Origin: Streptomyces violaceoruber
GTDB lineage: Bacteria; Actinomycetota; Actinomycetes; Streptomycetales; Streptomycetaceae
DNA length: 64,000 nt
NCBI GenBank assembly: GCA_000720805.1
Contig: JODI01000014.1
Coordinates: 62,001-126,000, forward strand
Direction of reading: 5' to 3'
Positions 8,254 to 15,667 of the stretch are shown in pieces (position 1 is the stretch's first letter; each line of letters opens with the position of its first letter). Below the pieces are notes generated by a model. That model was not told the DNA's origin. It saw only the letters and a program-made list of their open reading frames with translations, and made no database searches. The position numbers were made by a program, and so were the translations under genes.

Positions 8254-8808
8254 ATGGACAGCGAGGGACAGTATGAGCAGCAGGTCGTGTGGACCGTGGT
8301 CGCCACCGGCATCGGTCCGCTGCTGTTGGCCGCGACCGGCGATGGCCTGGTCAACGTCGTCTTCCACGCCACGGACGCGGTGCGCGACACGGCGCTCGGC
8401 CGACTCGGGTCCCGGCTGGGCCGTGAGCCGGTCGAGGCCCCCGACTCCCCGCTGCTGGCCGAGGCGATACGCCAGGTGAAGGCGTATTTCGCGGGTGAGC
8501 GGCACGCCTTCGATCTGCCCCTGGACTGGTCGCTGATCTCCGGTTTCAACCGGCAGGTGCTGCGCGAGCTCGCCGCCGGCGTGCCGTACGGCTCGGTCGT
8601 CGGGTACGGCGATTTGGCCGGCCGGGTCGGCCAGCCGGGCGCCGCACAGGCGGTGGGGGTGGCGATGGGCGCCAATCCGCTGCCGGTCGTCGTGCCTTGT
8701 CATCGAGTCGTCGAGAGCGACGGCGGCATCGGCGGTTTCGGGGGCGGCCTGGAGACCAAGCGGAAGTTGCTCGCTCTGGAGGGGGTCCTGCCCGAGCCGC
8801 TGTTCTGA
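8254..8808 (+). CDS. ogt: Methylated-DNA-protein-cysteine methyltransferase
   Basis: A 184-residue suicide DNA-repair protein that takes the alkyl group from O6-alkylguanine onto Cys149 of the PCHRV motif. The preceding helix-turn-helix (VPYGSVVGYGDLA) is the DNA-binding segment. An in-frame TTG at 8224 would extend the ORF, but that triplet is part of the promoter -35 element, so the ATG at 8254 is chosen; the -10 lies only seven bases before it. The damage-type promoter implies induction by genotoxic stress, as for uvrB, uvrA and uvrC in this window. Confidence 0.93.
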   Translation: MDSEGQYEQQVVWTVVATGIGPLLLAATGDGLVNVVFHATDAVRDTALGRLGSRLGREPVEAPDSPLLAEAIRQVKAYFAGERHAFDLPLDWSLISGFNRQVLRELAAGVPYGSVVGYGDLAGRVGQPGAAQAVGVAMGANPLPVVVPCHRVVESDGGIGGFGGGLETKRKLLALEGVLPEPLF

Positions 8809-9120
8809 GCCCTCGAACACCTTCTCGCGCGCGCGTACATGCGCACTCCGCGCGTCGGTCTGTCACAGAGAGCTCCACTGTGACAGCAGAGGGTCAAGGG
8901 CGGAGGAGTGCGGAATGACCACAACTTGAACGGCGTTGCGCCATGGCCGCTCACCGATACAGCACAACTGGGGCAAGGACGTGTTTCTTTGCCGGAGAAT
9001 CGTTCGACCATTCCGGTGGGGGTCATACTCTCTGCCTCAGCCCTGACCGCTCGAGCGGTTCTGGGAAGGGGAGTACTTCGGGAAATACCGGGATGTAAGA
9101 AGGCGGAAGGGCAGCCGCGC
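8809..9120. other. 312-bp intergenic region between ogt and the MHYT gene
   Basis: It holds the 8860-8886 inverted repeat and a 14-bp perfect palindrome ACCGCTCGAGCGGT at 9046-9059. An ORF open from 8908 runs into the MHYT gene but has no homology there, so it is not called. The palindrome about 60 bp before the ATG is a candidate operator. Confidence 0.5.
8860..8886. promoter_or_regulatory. Perfect 9-bp inverted repeat downstream of ogt
   Basis: CTGTCACAG at 8860-8868 and CTGTGACAG at 8878-8886 are exact reverse complements with a 9-base spacer. It could be the ogt terminator hairpin (no T-tract) or an operator for the downstream MHYT gene. Confidence 0.5.
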
Positions 9121-9987
9121 ATGCAAGGCACGGTCGACGGATTCAGCTACGGACTCGTCACACCGGTGGTGGCCTACCTCATGGCCTGCCTGGGCGGCGC
9201 GCTGGGGCTGCGCTGCACCACCCGGTCCATGCTCGTCGGCGACTCCTGGCGACCAGGGTGGCTCGCCCTGGGCTCGGCCGCGATCGGCTCCGGCATATGG
9301 ACCATGCACTTCATCGCGATGATGGGCTTCAAGGTCAAACAGGCGCCGATCCACTACGACAAGGCCATCACCTTTGCCAGCCTGGGCGTCGCCATCGTCA
9401 TGGTGGGCATCGGCATCTTCATCGTCGGTTACAAGGGGGCGCGCGGCACCGCTCTGATGACGGGAGGCGCCATCACCGGCCTGGGGATCGCCACCATGCA
9501 CTACCTGGGCATGGCCGGCATGCGCTTCAACGGCAAGCTGGAGTACAACACGGCCACCGTGTCCGGCTCGGTCGTCATAGCCGTCGCCGCCGCCACCGCC
9601 GCGTTGTGGGCCGCCGGGCAGGTCAGGGGGTTCCTGTGGAGTGTGGGCGCAAGCCTGATCATGGGGCTCGCCGTCACCGGTATGCACTACACGGGCATGG
9701 CCGCCCTCCGCGTCCATCTCCACGGCACGGCGTCCCCGTCCTCCGGGGACTCCCCGGCCTCCCTGCTGGCGCCCATGATGATCGGCCCGCTCGCCTTCCT
9801 GCTGCTCGCGGGCGTCGTCGTGCTGTTCGACCCACTGATGGTCATGGGTAAGCCCGCCTGGACCCCCGCAGAGCACAAGCCGGGCGTCCCCGCGCGTGAA
9901 CTCGTCTCCCACGCCACCTCCCGCCGCCCCGCCCTCCGTACCCGCCGCCACGCAGAGCACAGCGCCCACACCCCCCAAAACCACTGA
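9121..9987 (+). CDS. MHYT-domain integral membrane sensor
   Basis: A 288-residue membrane protein with about seven hydrophobic segments. Three MHYT-type motifs, MHFIAMM, MHYLGMAGM and MHYTGMAAL, are spaced as in the MHYT domain, whose conserved Met and His residues are proposed to bind copper and sense a diatomic gas or redox state. No GGDEF, EAL or kinase output domain follows: after the last helix there is only a basic cytoplasmic tail of about 45 residues, as in many stand-alone streptomycete versions. GGAAGG precedes the ATG; the reading frame is open upstream but non-homologous. Confidence 0.88.
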   Translation: MQGTVDGFSYGLVTPVVAYLMACLGGALGLRCTTRSMLVGDSWRPGWLALGSAAIGSGIWTMHFIAMMGFKVKQAPIHYDKAITFASLGVAIVMVGIGIFIVGYKGARGTALMTGGAITGLGIATMHYLGMAGMRFNGKLEYNTATVSGSVVIAVAAATAALWAAGQVRGFLWSVGASLIMGLAVTGMHYTGMAALRVHLHGTASPSSGDSPASLLAPMMIGPLAFLLLAGVVVLFDPLMVMGKPAWTPAEHKPGVPARELVSHATSRRPALRTRRHAEHSAHTPQNH

Positions 9988-10005
9988 CAGGCCTCTCCGG
10001 CTTTC

Positions 10006-10035
10006 CCGAGGCTGCAGGAGGCCTGCCCGCCTCGG
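10006..10035 (+). terminator. Hairpin after the MHYT gene
   Basis: CCGAGGC pairs with GCCTCGG, and inside that GCAGG pairs with CCTGC around a 3-base loop, with small bulges. It lies 18 bases past the MHYT stop and has no T-tract. Confidence 0.45.
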
Positions 10036-10319
10036 AAGCCCGCCCCGCGCCCTGAGCGCCGCACCTCGCAAGCCTTGCGATCCTCCCTTGCGGCTCACGA
10101 CCTGCGGCCGTCCCCACCCCGACCGCCAGCTGCCCGGCGTCGCTCCTGCCTGCCTTGCACCGCTACGGCCCGTTCCGGGCTCGCCTCTCCCCGCCCTGGA
10201 CGCGCCTTCCTCCGGGATGCGCCCTGCCCCAGAACCGTCTCGCCCGTCCGAGCCGACCCACCCGGCCCCGAGCCACCCCGGAGACCCCGCCTCTCCCCGA
10301 AACCGCTGATCGGGCCGCG

Positions 10320-10342
10320 TTGTCAGTGGGGAGTCGTACGGT
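10320..10342 (+). promoter_or_regulatory. DNA-damage promoter of uvrB
   Basis: TTGTCAGTG at 10320-10328, eight bases, then TACGGT at 10337-10342, followed after seven bases by the uvrB ATG. A full consensus match with predicted leaderless transcription. Confidence 0.8.
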
Positions 10343-10349
10343 GGATGAC

Positions 10350-12488
10350 ATGCGGCCCGTTTCCCACATCGAACGCACGGTGGCGCCTTTCGAGGTCGTC
10401 AGTTCCTACCAGCCCAGCGGCGACCAGCCGGCGGCCATCGCCGACCTGGCCCGGCGCATCGAGGCCGGTGAGAAGGACGTCGTACTGCTCGGCGCGACCG
10501 GCACCGGCAAGTCCGCCACCACCGCGTGGATGATCGAGAAGCTCCAGCGCCCCACCCTGGTGATGGCGCCGAACAAGACGCTGGCGGCCCAGCTGGCGAA
10601 CGAGTTCCGCGAGCTGCTGCCGAACAACGCGGTCGAGTACTTTGTCTCGTACTACGACTACTACCAGCCCGAGGCGTACATCCCGCAGTCGGACACCTAC
10701 ATCGAGAAGGACTCCTCGATCAACGAGGAGGTCGAGCGGCTGCGCCACTCCGCCACCAACTCGCTGCTCACCCGCCGTGACGTCGTCGTGGTCGCCTCTG
10801 TCTCCTGCATCTACGGTCTCGGTACGCCGCAGGAGTACGTGGACCGGATGGTCCCCCTCAGGGTCGGTGACGAGCTCGACCGGGACCAGCTGCTCCGTCG
10901 CTTCGTCGACATCCAGTACACCCGTAACGACCTGGCCTTCACCCGTGGCACCTTCCGCGTCCGCGGCGACACCATCGAGATCTTCCCGGTCTACGAGGAA
11001 CTCGCCGTCCGCATCGAGATGTTCGGTGACGAGATCGAGGCCCTGACCACTCTCCACCCCGTCACCGGCGAGATCATCAGCGAAGACCAGCAGCTGTACA
11101 TCTTCCCGGCCTCCCATTACGTAGCGGGCCCCGAACGCATGGAGCGGGCCGTCAACGACATCGAGAAGGAGCTGGGGGAGCGCCTTGCCGAGTTGGAGAA
11201 GCAGGGCAAGCTCCTGGAGGCCCAGCGTCTGAGGATGCGCACGACGTACGACCTGGAGATGCTCCGCCAGATCGGTTCCTGCTCGGGCGTGGAGAACTAC
11301 TCGATGCACTTCGACGGCCGCCTGCCCGGCTCCCCGCCGAACACCCTGCTGGACTACTTCCCGGACGACTTCCTGCTCGTCATCGACGAGTCCCACAACA
11401 CCGTCCCTCAGATCGGCGCGATGTACGAGGGCGATGCCTCCCGCAAGCGCTCCCTCGTCGACCACGGCTTCCGCCTGCCCTCCGCCCTGGACAACCGCCC
11501 CCTGAAATGGGAGGAGTTCCAGGAGCGCGTCGGTCAGACCGTCTACCTGTCGGCCACCCCGGGCAAGTACGAACTCTCCCGCGGTGACGGCGTCGTCGAG
11601 CAGATCATCCGCCCGACCGGCCTGATCGACCCGGAGGTCGTCGTCAAGCCCACCGAGGGCCAGATCGACGACCTGGTGCACGAGATCCGCAAGCGCACCG
11701 AGAAGGACGAGCGAGTCCTGGTCACCACGCTCACCAAGAAGATGGCCGAGGACCTCACCGACTACTTCCTGGAACTCGGCATCCAGGTGCGCTATCTCCA
11801 CAGCGACGTCGACACCCTGCGCCGTGTGGAGCTGCTGCGGGAGCTGCGCTCCGGTGAATTCGACGTCCTCGTCGGCATCAACCTCCTCCGTGAGGGCCTG
11901 GACCTGCCCGAGGTCTCCCTGGTGGCTATCCTCGACGCCGACAAGGAGGGCTTCCTGCGCTCCGGCACCTCCCTCATCCAGACCATCGGCCGCGCGGCGC
12001 GCAACGTCTCCGGCCAGGTCCACATGTACGCCGACAAGATCACCCCTGCGATGGAGAAGGCCATCGAGGAGACCAATCGTCGCCGGGAGAAGCAGGTCGC
12101 GTACAACACGGAGCGGGGGCTCGACCCCCAGCCGCTCCGAAAGAAGATCAACGACATCGTGGCTCAGATCGCCCGTGAGGACGTCGACACGGAGCAACTG
12201 CTCGGCTCCGGCTACCGCAAGCTGAAGGACGGCAAGGGCGCCAAGGCCCCCGTGCCCGCCCTCGGCCACAAGGCGGCCAAGGGCGCGAAGGCAGCCAAGG
12301 GCAAGACCACGGCCACGGTTCCGACCGACCGTCCCGCGGCCGAACTCGCCGAGCAGATCGAGGAGATGACCGAGCGCATGCGCGCCGCGGCCGCGGACCT
12401 CCAGTTCGAGATCGCGGCCCGACTGCGCGACGAGGTCTCCGAGATGAAGAAGGAGCTGCGCCAGATGAAGGAGGCCGGACTGGCCTGA
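10350..12488 (+). CDS. uvrB: Excinuclease ABC subunit B
   Basis: A 712-residue DEAD-like helicase subunit of nucleotide excision repair. UvrA loads it at lesions; it then opens the damaged duplex and recruits UvrC. Walker A GATGTGKS is at residues 48-55, the beta-hairpin that clamps one strand is marked by [12 protein letters not shown], motif II is DESHNT, and a C-terminal UVR domain binds UvrC. A Lys/Ala-rich linker ([10 protein letters not shown] region) separates the helicase core from the UVR helix pair, as in other streptomycetes. The ATG is chosen because the -10 hexamer ends seven bases upstream. Confidence 0.97.
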   Translation: MRPVSHIERTVAPFEVVSSYQPSGDQPAAIADLARRIEAGEKDVVLLGATGTGKSATTAWMIEKLQRPTLVMAPNKTLAAQLANEFRELLPNNAVEYFVSYYDYYQPEAYIPQSDTYIEKDSSINEEVERLRHSATNSLLTRRDVVVVASVSCIYGLGTPQEYVDRMVPLRVGDELDRDQLLRRFVDIQYTRNDLAFTRGTFRVRGDTIEIFPVYEELAVRIEMFGDEIEALTTLHPVTGEIISEDQQLYIFPASHYVAGPERMERAVNDIEKELGERLAELEKQGKLLEAQRLRMRTTYDLEMLRQIGSCSGVENYSMHFDGRLPGSPPNTLLDYFPDDFLLVIDESHNTVPQIGAMYEGDASRKRSLVDHGFRLPSALDNRPLKWEEFQERVGQTVYLSATPGKYELSRGDGVVEQIIRPTGLIDPEVVVKPTEGQIDDLVHEIRKRTEKDERVLVTTLTKKMAEDLTDYFLELGIQVRYLHSDVDTLRRVELLRELRSGEFDVLVGINLLREGLDLPEVSLVAILDADKEGFLRSGTSLIQTIGRAARNVSGQVHMYADKITPAMEKAIEETNRRREKQVAYNTERGLDPQPLRKKINDIVAQIAREDVDTEQLLGSGYRKLKDGKGAKAPVPALGHKAAKGAKAAKGKTTATVPTDRPAAELAEQIEEMTERMRAAAADLQFEIAARLRDEVSEMKKELRQMKEAGLA

Positions 12489-12507
12489 CCGTTCCGCGGA
12501 GAGCCGT

Positions 12508-12540
12508 GTCAGCTGTGCGTACGCGTCAGCTGTGCGTACG
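12508..12540. repeat. 16-bp direct repeat, period 17, between uvrB and terD
   Basis: GTCAGCTGTGCGTACG occurs at 12508-12523 and again at 12525-12540. It lies 45 bp upstream of the terD damage promoter and could be a duplicated regulator site or a slippage product. The repeats resemble the -35 half of the damage motif but lack the TAnnnT partner. Confidence 0.7.
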
Positions 12541-12584
12541 GGCTGTGTTGCAAGACCGACACAAAGCGCGAACAGGGTGCGTCA

Positions 12585-12607
12585 CTGTCAGTGGCCCTGC
12601 GTAGGGT
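12585..12607 (+). promoter_or_regulatory. DNA-damage promoter of terD
   Basis: CTGTCAGTG at 12585-12593, eight bases, then TAGGGT at 12602-12607. It differs from the consensus only at the first, weakly conserved base. Transcription should begin about 50 bases before the terD GTG. Confidence 0.7.
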
Positions 12608-12662
12608 TCTGGGCATCCGCGGATCCCGCGGCAACAGGGGAAACACGAGAGGGGACCAGCGC

Positions 12663-13274
12663 GTGGTGGACGTATCCAAGGGCGGCGCGCCCGGCGGCGG
12701 CGTGAATCTGACCAAGGGTCAGGCCATCAGCCTGCAGAAGAACGACGGGGGCAGCCTCACCGCGGTGCGCATGGGGCTCGGCTGGCAGGCGGCTCCCCGG
12801 CGCGGCCTCTTCGGCTCCCGCACCCGGGAGATCGACCTGGACGCCTCGGCGGTCCTGTTCGCGGACAAGCAGCCGCTCGACGTCGTGTTCTTCCGCCATC
12901 TGGTGAGCGACGACGGCTCGGTGCGGCACACCGGCGACAACCTCGTCGGCGGTGTCGGGCAGGGCGGCGACGACGAGTCGATCCTCGTCGACCTGTCGCG
13001 GGTGCCGGTCCACATCGACCAGATCGTCTTCACCGTGAACTCGTTCACGGGCCAGACCTTCCAGGAAGTGCAGAACGCGTTCTGCCGTCTGGTCGACGAG
13101 ACCAACGGCCAGGAACTGGCCCGGTACACGCTCGCGGGCGGTGGCGCGTACACGGCCCAGATCATGGCCAAGGTGCACCGCACGGGCTCGGGCTGGACGA
13201 TGACGGCCCTGGGCACCCCGGCCAACGGCCGCACCTTCCAGGACCTGATGCCGGCGATCCTGCCGCACCTGTAG
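12663..13274 (+). CDS. TerD-family stress protein
   Basis: A 203-residue TerD-domain protein. The core contains the family's acidic Ca2+-binding loops (FGSRTREIDLDASAVLF, DNLVGGVGQGGDDESILVDL) and the VNSFTGQTFQEV segment. TerD proteins take part in calcium-dependent membrane-linked stress responses (tellurite, phage and DNA-damage phenotypes are reported). The GTG at 12663 has GAGAGGGG at good spacing; an earlier in-frame GTG at 12591 lies within the promoter. The damage promoter links this Ter gene to the repair genes around it. A second TerD-like gene follows after 55 bp. Confidence 0.92.
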   Translation: MVDVSKGGAPGGGVNLTKGQAISLQKNDGGSLTAVRMGLGWQAAPRRGLFGSRTREIDLDASAVLFADKQPLDVVFFRHLVSDDGSVRHTGDNLVGGVGQGGDDESILVDLSRVPVHIDQIVFTVNSFTGQTFQEVQNAFCRLVDETNGQELARYTLAGGGAYTAQIMAKVHRTGSGWTMTALGTPANGRTFQDLMPAILPHL

Positions 13275-13329
13275 CCCGCGAGCGGCGCCTGACACGACAC
13301 AGCGGACACACAGGGGGGGGACGAAGGCG

Positions 13330-15441
13330 ATGACGGCCGAGCTGGTGCGGGGGCAGAACCACCCGCTCTCCCAGGTCCGTCTGGAGATCCGGGTCTCGGC
13401 CGGTACGCCGGTCGTGGCGGCAGCCACCCTCGGCGACGAGCGCGGCAAGGTGCCCGGCGTGGAGTGGGTAGCCCATCCGGGAGCCCCCACCCTGCCGGGG
13501 CTGGAGGTCTCCCGGCAGGCGGCCGCCGACCATCGCCTCGCCGTCGATCTCGGCGCCATGTCCGAGGCCGTGCACCGGGTCAGCGTGCTGCTCGCCCTGC
13601 CCGCCCCGGGCATCGGGGGCCCCGTCCGCTTCGGCGCCGTCGCCGCCCCGTTCGTCGCGGTGACCGGCCTCGACGGCACCGAGATCGCCAGCTACACGAT
13701 CATGGGTCTGGACGCCGAGTCGGCCGTCGTCGCCCTGGAGCTCTACCGTCGGCAGGGCGCCTGGAAGGTGCGGGCGGTCGGCCAGGGATACGCGGGCGGC
13801 CTCGCCGAACTCCTCACCGACCAGGGTCTGGCCCAGGCCCACCCCCTCGCGAGCGGCATCAACGAAGCGATCGCCCAGGGTCTGGCCCGCTCGGTCCAGG
13901 CCCTGCCGCGCCCGGCGGACGCCGACAGCACCCGGCGGACGACCGCATCGGCACCCGGCGCCGACCAGGGCGGCCCGGCATCCCAGGGCACCCCCGGCCC
14001 TGTACCACCACAGCCGATGTCGCCGTACGCCGCCCCGGACCCCGGTGCACCGCAGCAACCCGCCTCTCCCTACGCCCCCCAGGGAACACCGGTGTCCGGT
14101 GCGTCGCCGCAGCCCGCCTCCCCGTACGACGTGCACGCCGCCCCCGGCGACCCCTCAGTCGTTCCCCAGGCGCACGACTCTTCCTCTGCCACCCAGCCCT
14201 CCGGACCCACCGCCTCCGGTGGCCCGATCGACTACAGCCACCCGCGTCGGCGGAACGCGGCCCCGCCACCACCCCCTCCTGCCGCGTCCGCGGCTCAGCC
14301 CGGGCAGTCCGCGACGCCGGTCGCGGGCGACGCGACCGGCTGGTCGATGGAGGAGCGGCTCTACAACCAGGTGTGGGGCATGTTCGAGGACCTGGCCCGG
14401 GCCATGGCCGCCTACCGCAGTGCGGTCGACTTCGCCGACGCGCGCATGGAGAAGGAACTCGACCAGGTCCTGTCCGACCCGCGCAGCCGGATCGGCGGGC
14501 AGGGCGACGCCGCGCGGGAGGCCGCCCGTGCCAGGCAGGCCCAGCTCGTCGACCAGGCCAGGGCGGCCCTTGACCGGGACCTCGCCCAACTCACAGCCGA
14601 GGCCGAGGTCGTCGAACCCGCACTGCCGCCCGCCTACGCGCGCTGGGACAACCCCGTGTGGCAGGCCTATCGCGTGCCGATGGAGATCCCCATGGCGCTG
14701 CGCGTCGGCGACCTCCATCTCCCCGAGGCCGCCGATCTGCGCATACCGATGCTGGTGCGGCTGCCCCTGGAACGGGGCCTGTGGATCGACAGCGGAGCCG
14801 CCGGATCGCTCGACGGCTCGTTCACCGACGCCTACGACCTGCGGCGCCTCGCTATGGAGACCGCGGTGGCGCACGCGGCGCGGCTGCTCGCGGTCCACCC
14901 CACGGGCGAGTTCGCCGTACACGTCATCGACCCCGCGGGTGCCGGCGCGCAGGCACTCGTTCCGCTGATGCAGGCCGGTGTCCTCGCGGCGCCGCCCGCG
15001 ATCGGAGCGGCGGGTGTCGCGGACACCCTGACCCGGCTGACCCAGCGCGTCGACCTGGTGCAGATGGCGATACGCGGCGGCGTCGCCGACTCGCTCCCGC
15101 CCGACCTCGACACCGCCGAGCAACTGCTGATCGTCAACGACTTCCCGCACGGCTTCGACGACCGTGCCGTGAACCAGCTGCGCTACCTCGCCGACGAGGG
15201 TCCCGCTGTCGGCGTCCACCTGATGATGGTCGCGGACCGGGAGGAGGCCATCGGTTACGGTCCGTTGCTGGATCCGCTGTGGCGCTCCCTGCTGCGCCTC
15301 ACTCCGGTGCCGGACGACCACCTCGCCGACCCCTGGGTGGGGCACGCCTGGACGTACGAACCCGCCCTCGTCCCGCCCGGAAGTCAGGTGCTCCAACAGG
15401 TGCTTGCCGACGTCGCGAGGGCCCGCACCAAGCACACGTAA
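13330..15441 (+). CDS. TerD-domain protein with C-terminal degenerate FtsK-like domain
   Basis: A 703-residue multidomain protein. Residues 1 to about 185 form a TerD-like domain (VSAGTPVVAAATLGD, AVDLGAMSEAVHRVSVLLALP, IASYTIMGLDAESAVVALELYR). A Pro/Ala/Gln-rich linker with repeated SPYA-type motifs spans about 195-320, then a helical YNQVWGMFEDLARAM segment. The last 260 residues have the strand order of FtsK/HerA ATPases (RLPLERGLWI, AVHVIDPAG, LLIVNDFPHGF, VGVHLMMVADREE), but the P-loop position reads IDSGAAGSLDG and lacks the GK[ST] signature. The FtsK relation is my inference from layout. Probably expressed with terD; an 8-G run precedes the start region. Confidence 0.75.
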   Translation: MTAELVRGQNHPLSQVRLEIRVSAGTPVVAAATLGDERGKVPGVEWVAHPGAPTLPGLEVSRQAAADHRLAVDLGAMSEAVHRVSVLLALPAPGIGGPVRFGAVAAPFVAVTGLDGTEIASYTIMGLDAESAVVALELYRRQGAWKVRAVGQGYAGGLAELLTDQGLAQAHPLASGINEAIAQGLARSVQALPRPADADSTRRTTASAPGADQGGPASQGTPGPVPPQPMSPYAAPDPGAPQQPASPYAPQGTPVSGASPQPASPYDVHAAPGDPSVVPQAHDSSSATQPSGPTASGGPIDYSHPRRRNAAPPPPPPAASAAQPGQSATPVAGDATGWSMEERLYNQVWGMFEDLARAMAAYRSAVDFADARMEKELDQVLSDPRSRIGGQGDAAREAARARQAQLVDQARAALDRDLAQLTAEAEVVEPALPPAYARWDNPVWQAYRVPMEIPMALRVGDLHLPEAADLRIPMLVRLPLERGLWIDSGAAGSLDGSFTDAYDLRRLAMETAVAHAARLLAVHPTGEFAVHVIDPAGAGAQALVPLMQAGVLAAPPAIGAAGVADTLTRLTQRVDLVQMAIRGGVADSLPPDLDTAEQLLIVNDFPHGFDDRAVNQLRYLADEGPAVGVHLMMVADREEAIGYGPLLDPLWRSLLRLTPVPDDHLADPWVGHAWTYEPALVPPGSQVLQQVLADVARARTKHT

Positions 15442-15483
15442 AGCCTCCCGATCAGGGATTTTGACCTTTATTTTGCCAATCGC

Positions 15484-15513
15484 TTTACCTTTCCTTGGTG
15501 ATTGGGGTACCGT
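15484..15513 (+). promoter_or_regulatory. AT-rich promoter upstream of the terC riboswitch
   Basis: TTTACC at 15484-15489 and TACCGT at 15508-15513 are spaced by 18 bases and would start transcription near 15520, directly before the riboswitch P1 stem. The 50 bases upstream are unusually AT-rich for this genome and hold a second -35-like TTGACC at 15461. Confidence 0.45.
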
Positions 15514-15521
15514 TTTTCTCA

Positions 15522-15663
15522 CGGAGGGGAGTACTCCCTGTCGACTGCGGCGTACCCGTCAATACGGATCTGGGAAGATCCCGGGGCGTCGGCCCACCCT
15601 GGGTGGAAGAGACCTCCGGCAGCGCGACGACGCTGGTTACTTGCCGTTACGTATTGCCGGAGG
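15522..15663 (+). promoter_or_regulatory. yybP-ykoY manganese riboswitch of terC
   Basis: Hallmarks of the yybP-ykoY Mn2+ aptamer occur in order: P1 5' strand CGGAGG (15522-15527) leading into GGGGAGTA, a stem-loop with CCCGTCAATACGG, a GGGAAGATCCC stem, and GGAAGAGACC leading into the P1 3' strand CCTCCG (15613-15618). The expression platform is readable: CCTCCGGCA (15613-15621) can pair either with the P1 5' strand or with TGCCGGAGG (15655-15663). The latter contains the GGAGG ribosome site four bases before the terC GTG. Metal binding should stabilise P1 and free the ribosome site, so Mn2+ should switch terC on. Confidence 0.85.
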
Positions 15664-15667
15664 CGCA

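Larger units (their letters stand above)
9988..10349. other. 362-bp intergenic region before uvrB
   Basis: Very C-rich, without a supportable gene. It contains a candidate terminator for the MHYT gene (10006-10035) and, at the far end, the uvrB promoter. The long open frame running from 10155 into uvrB lacks homology before the uvrB ATG. Confidence 0.6.

Noticed and set aside
9068..9100. GGGGAGTACTTCGGG near the MHYT gene resembles the first element of the Mn2+ riboswitch
   Set aside because: None of the later aptamer elements (GTCAATAC loop, GGAAGAGACC, closing P1 strand) follow.
9970..9995. Reverse-strand TGTCAGTGG at the end of the MHYT gene
   Set aside because: At N8 the hexamer is GGGTGT; no TAnnnT and no gene in that direction.
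10323..12269. 648-codon reverse ORF opposite uvrB
   Set aside because: Typical antisense shadow in high-GC DNA: composition-biased, no motif, and the forward frame is a complete UvrB.
12508..12540. TGTCAGCTG repeats as further damage promoters
   Set aside because: No TAnnnT occurs eight bases downstream of either copy; the true site is at 12585.
15404..15667. Upstream extension of the terC frame
   Set aside because: It overlaps the end of the TerD-fusion gene and the riboswitch; no homology before the GTG at 15668.
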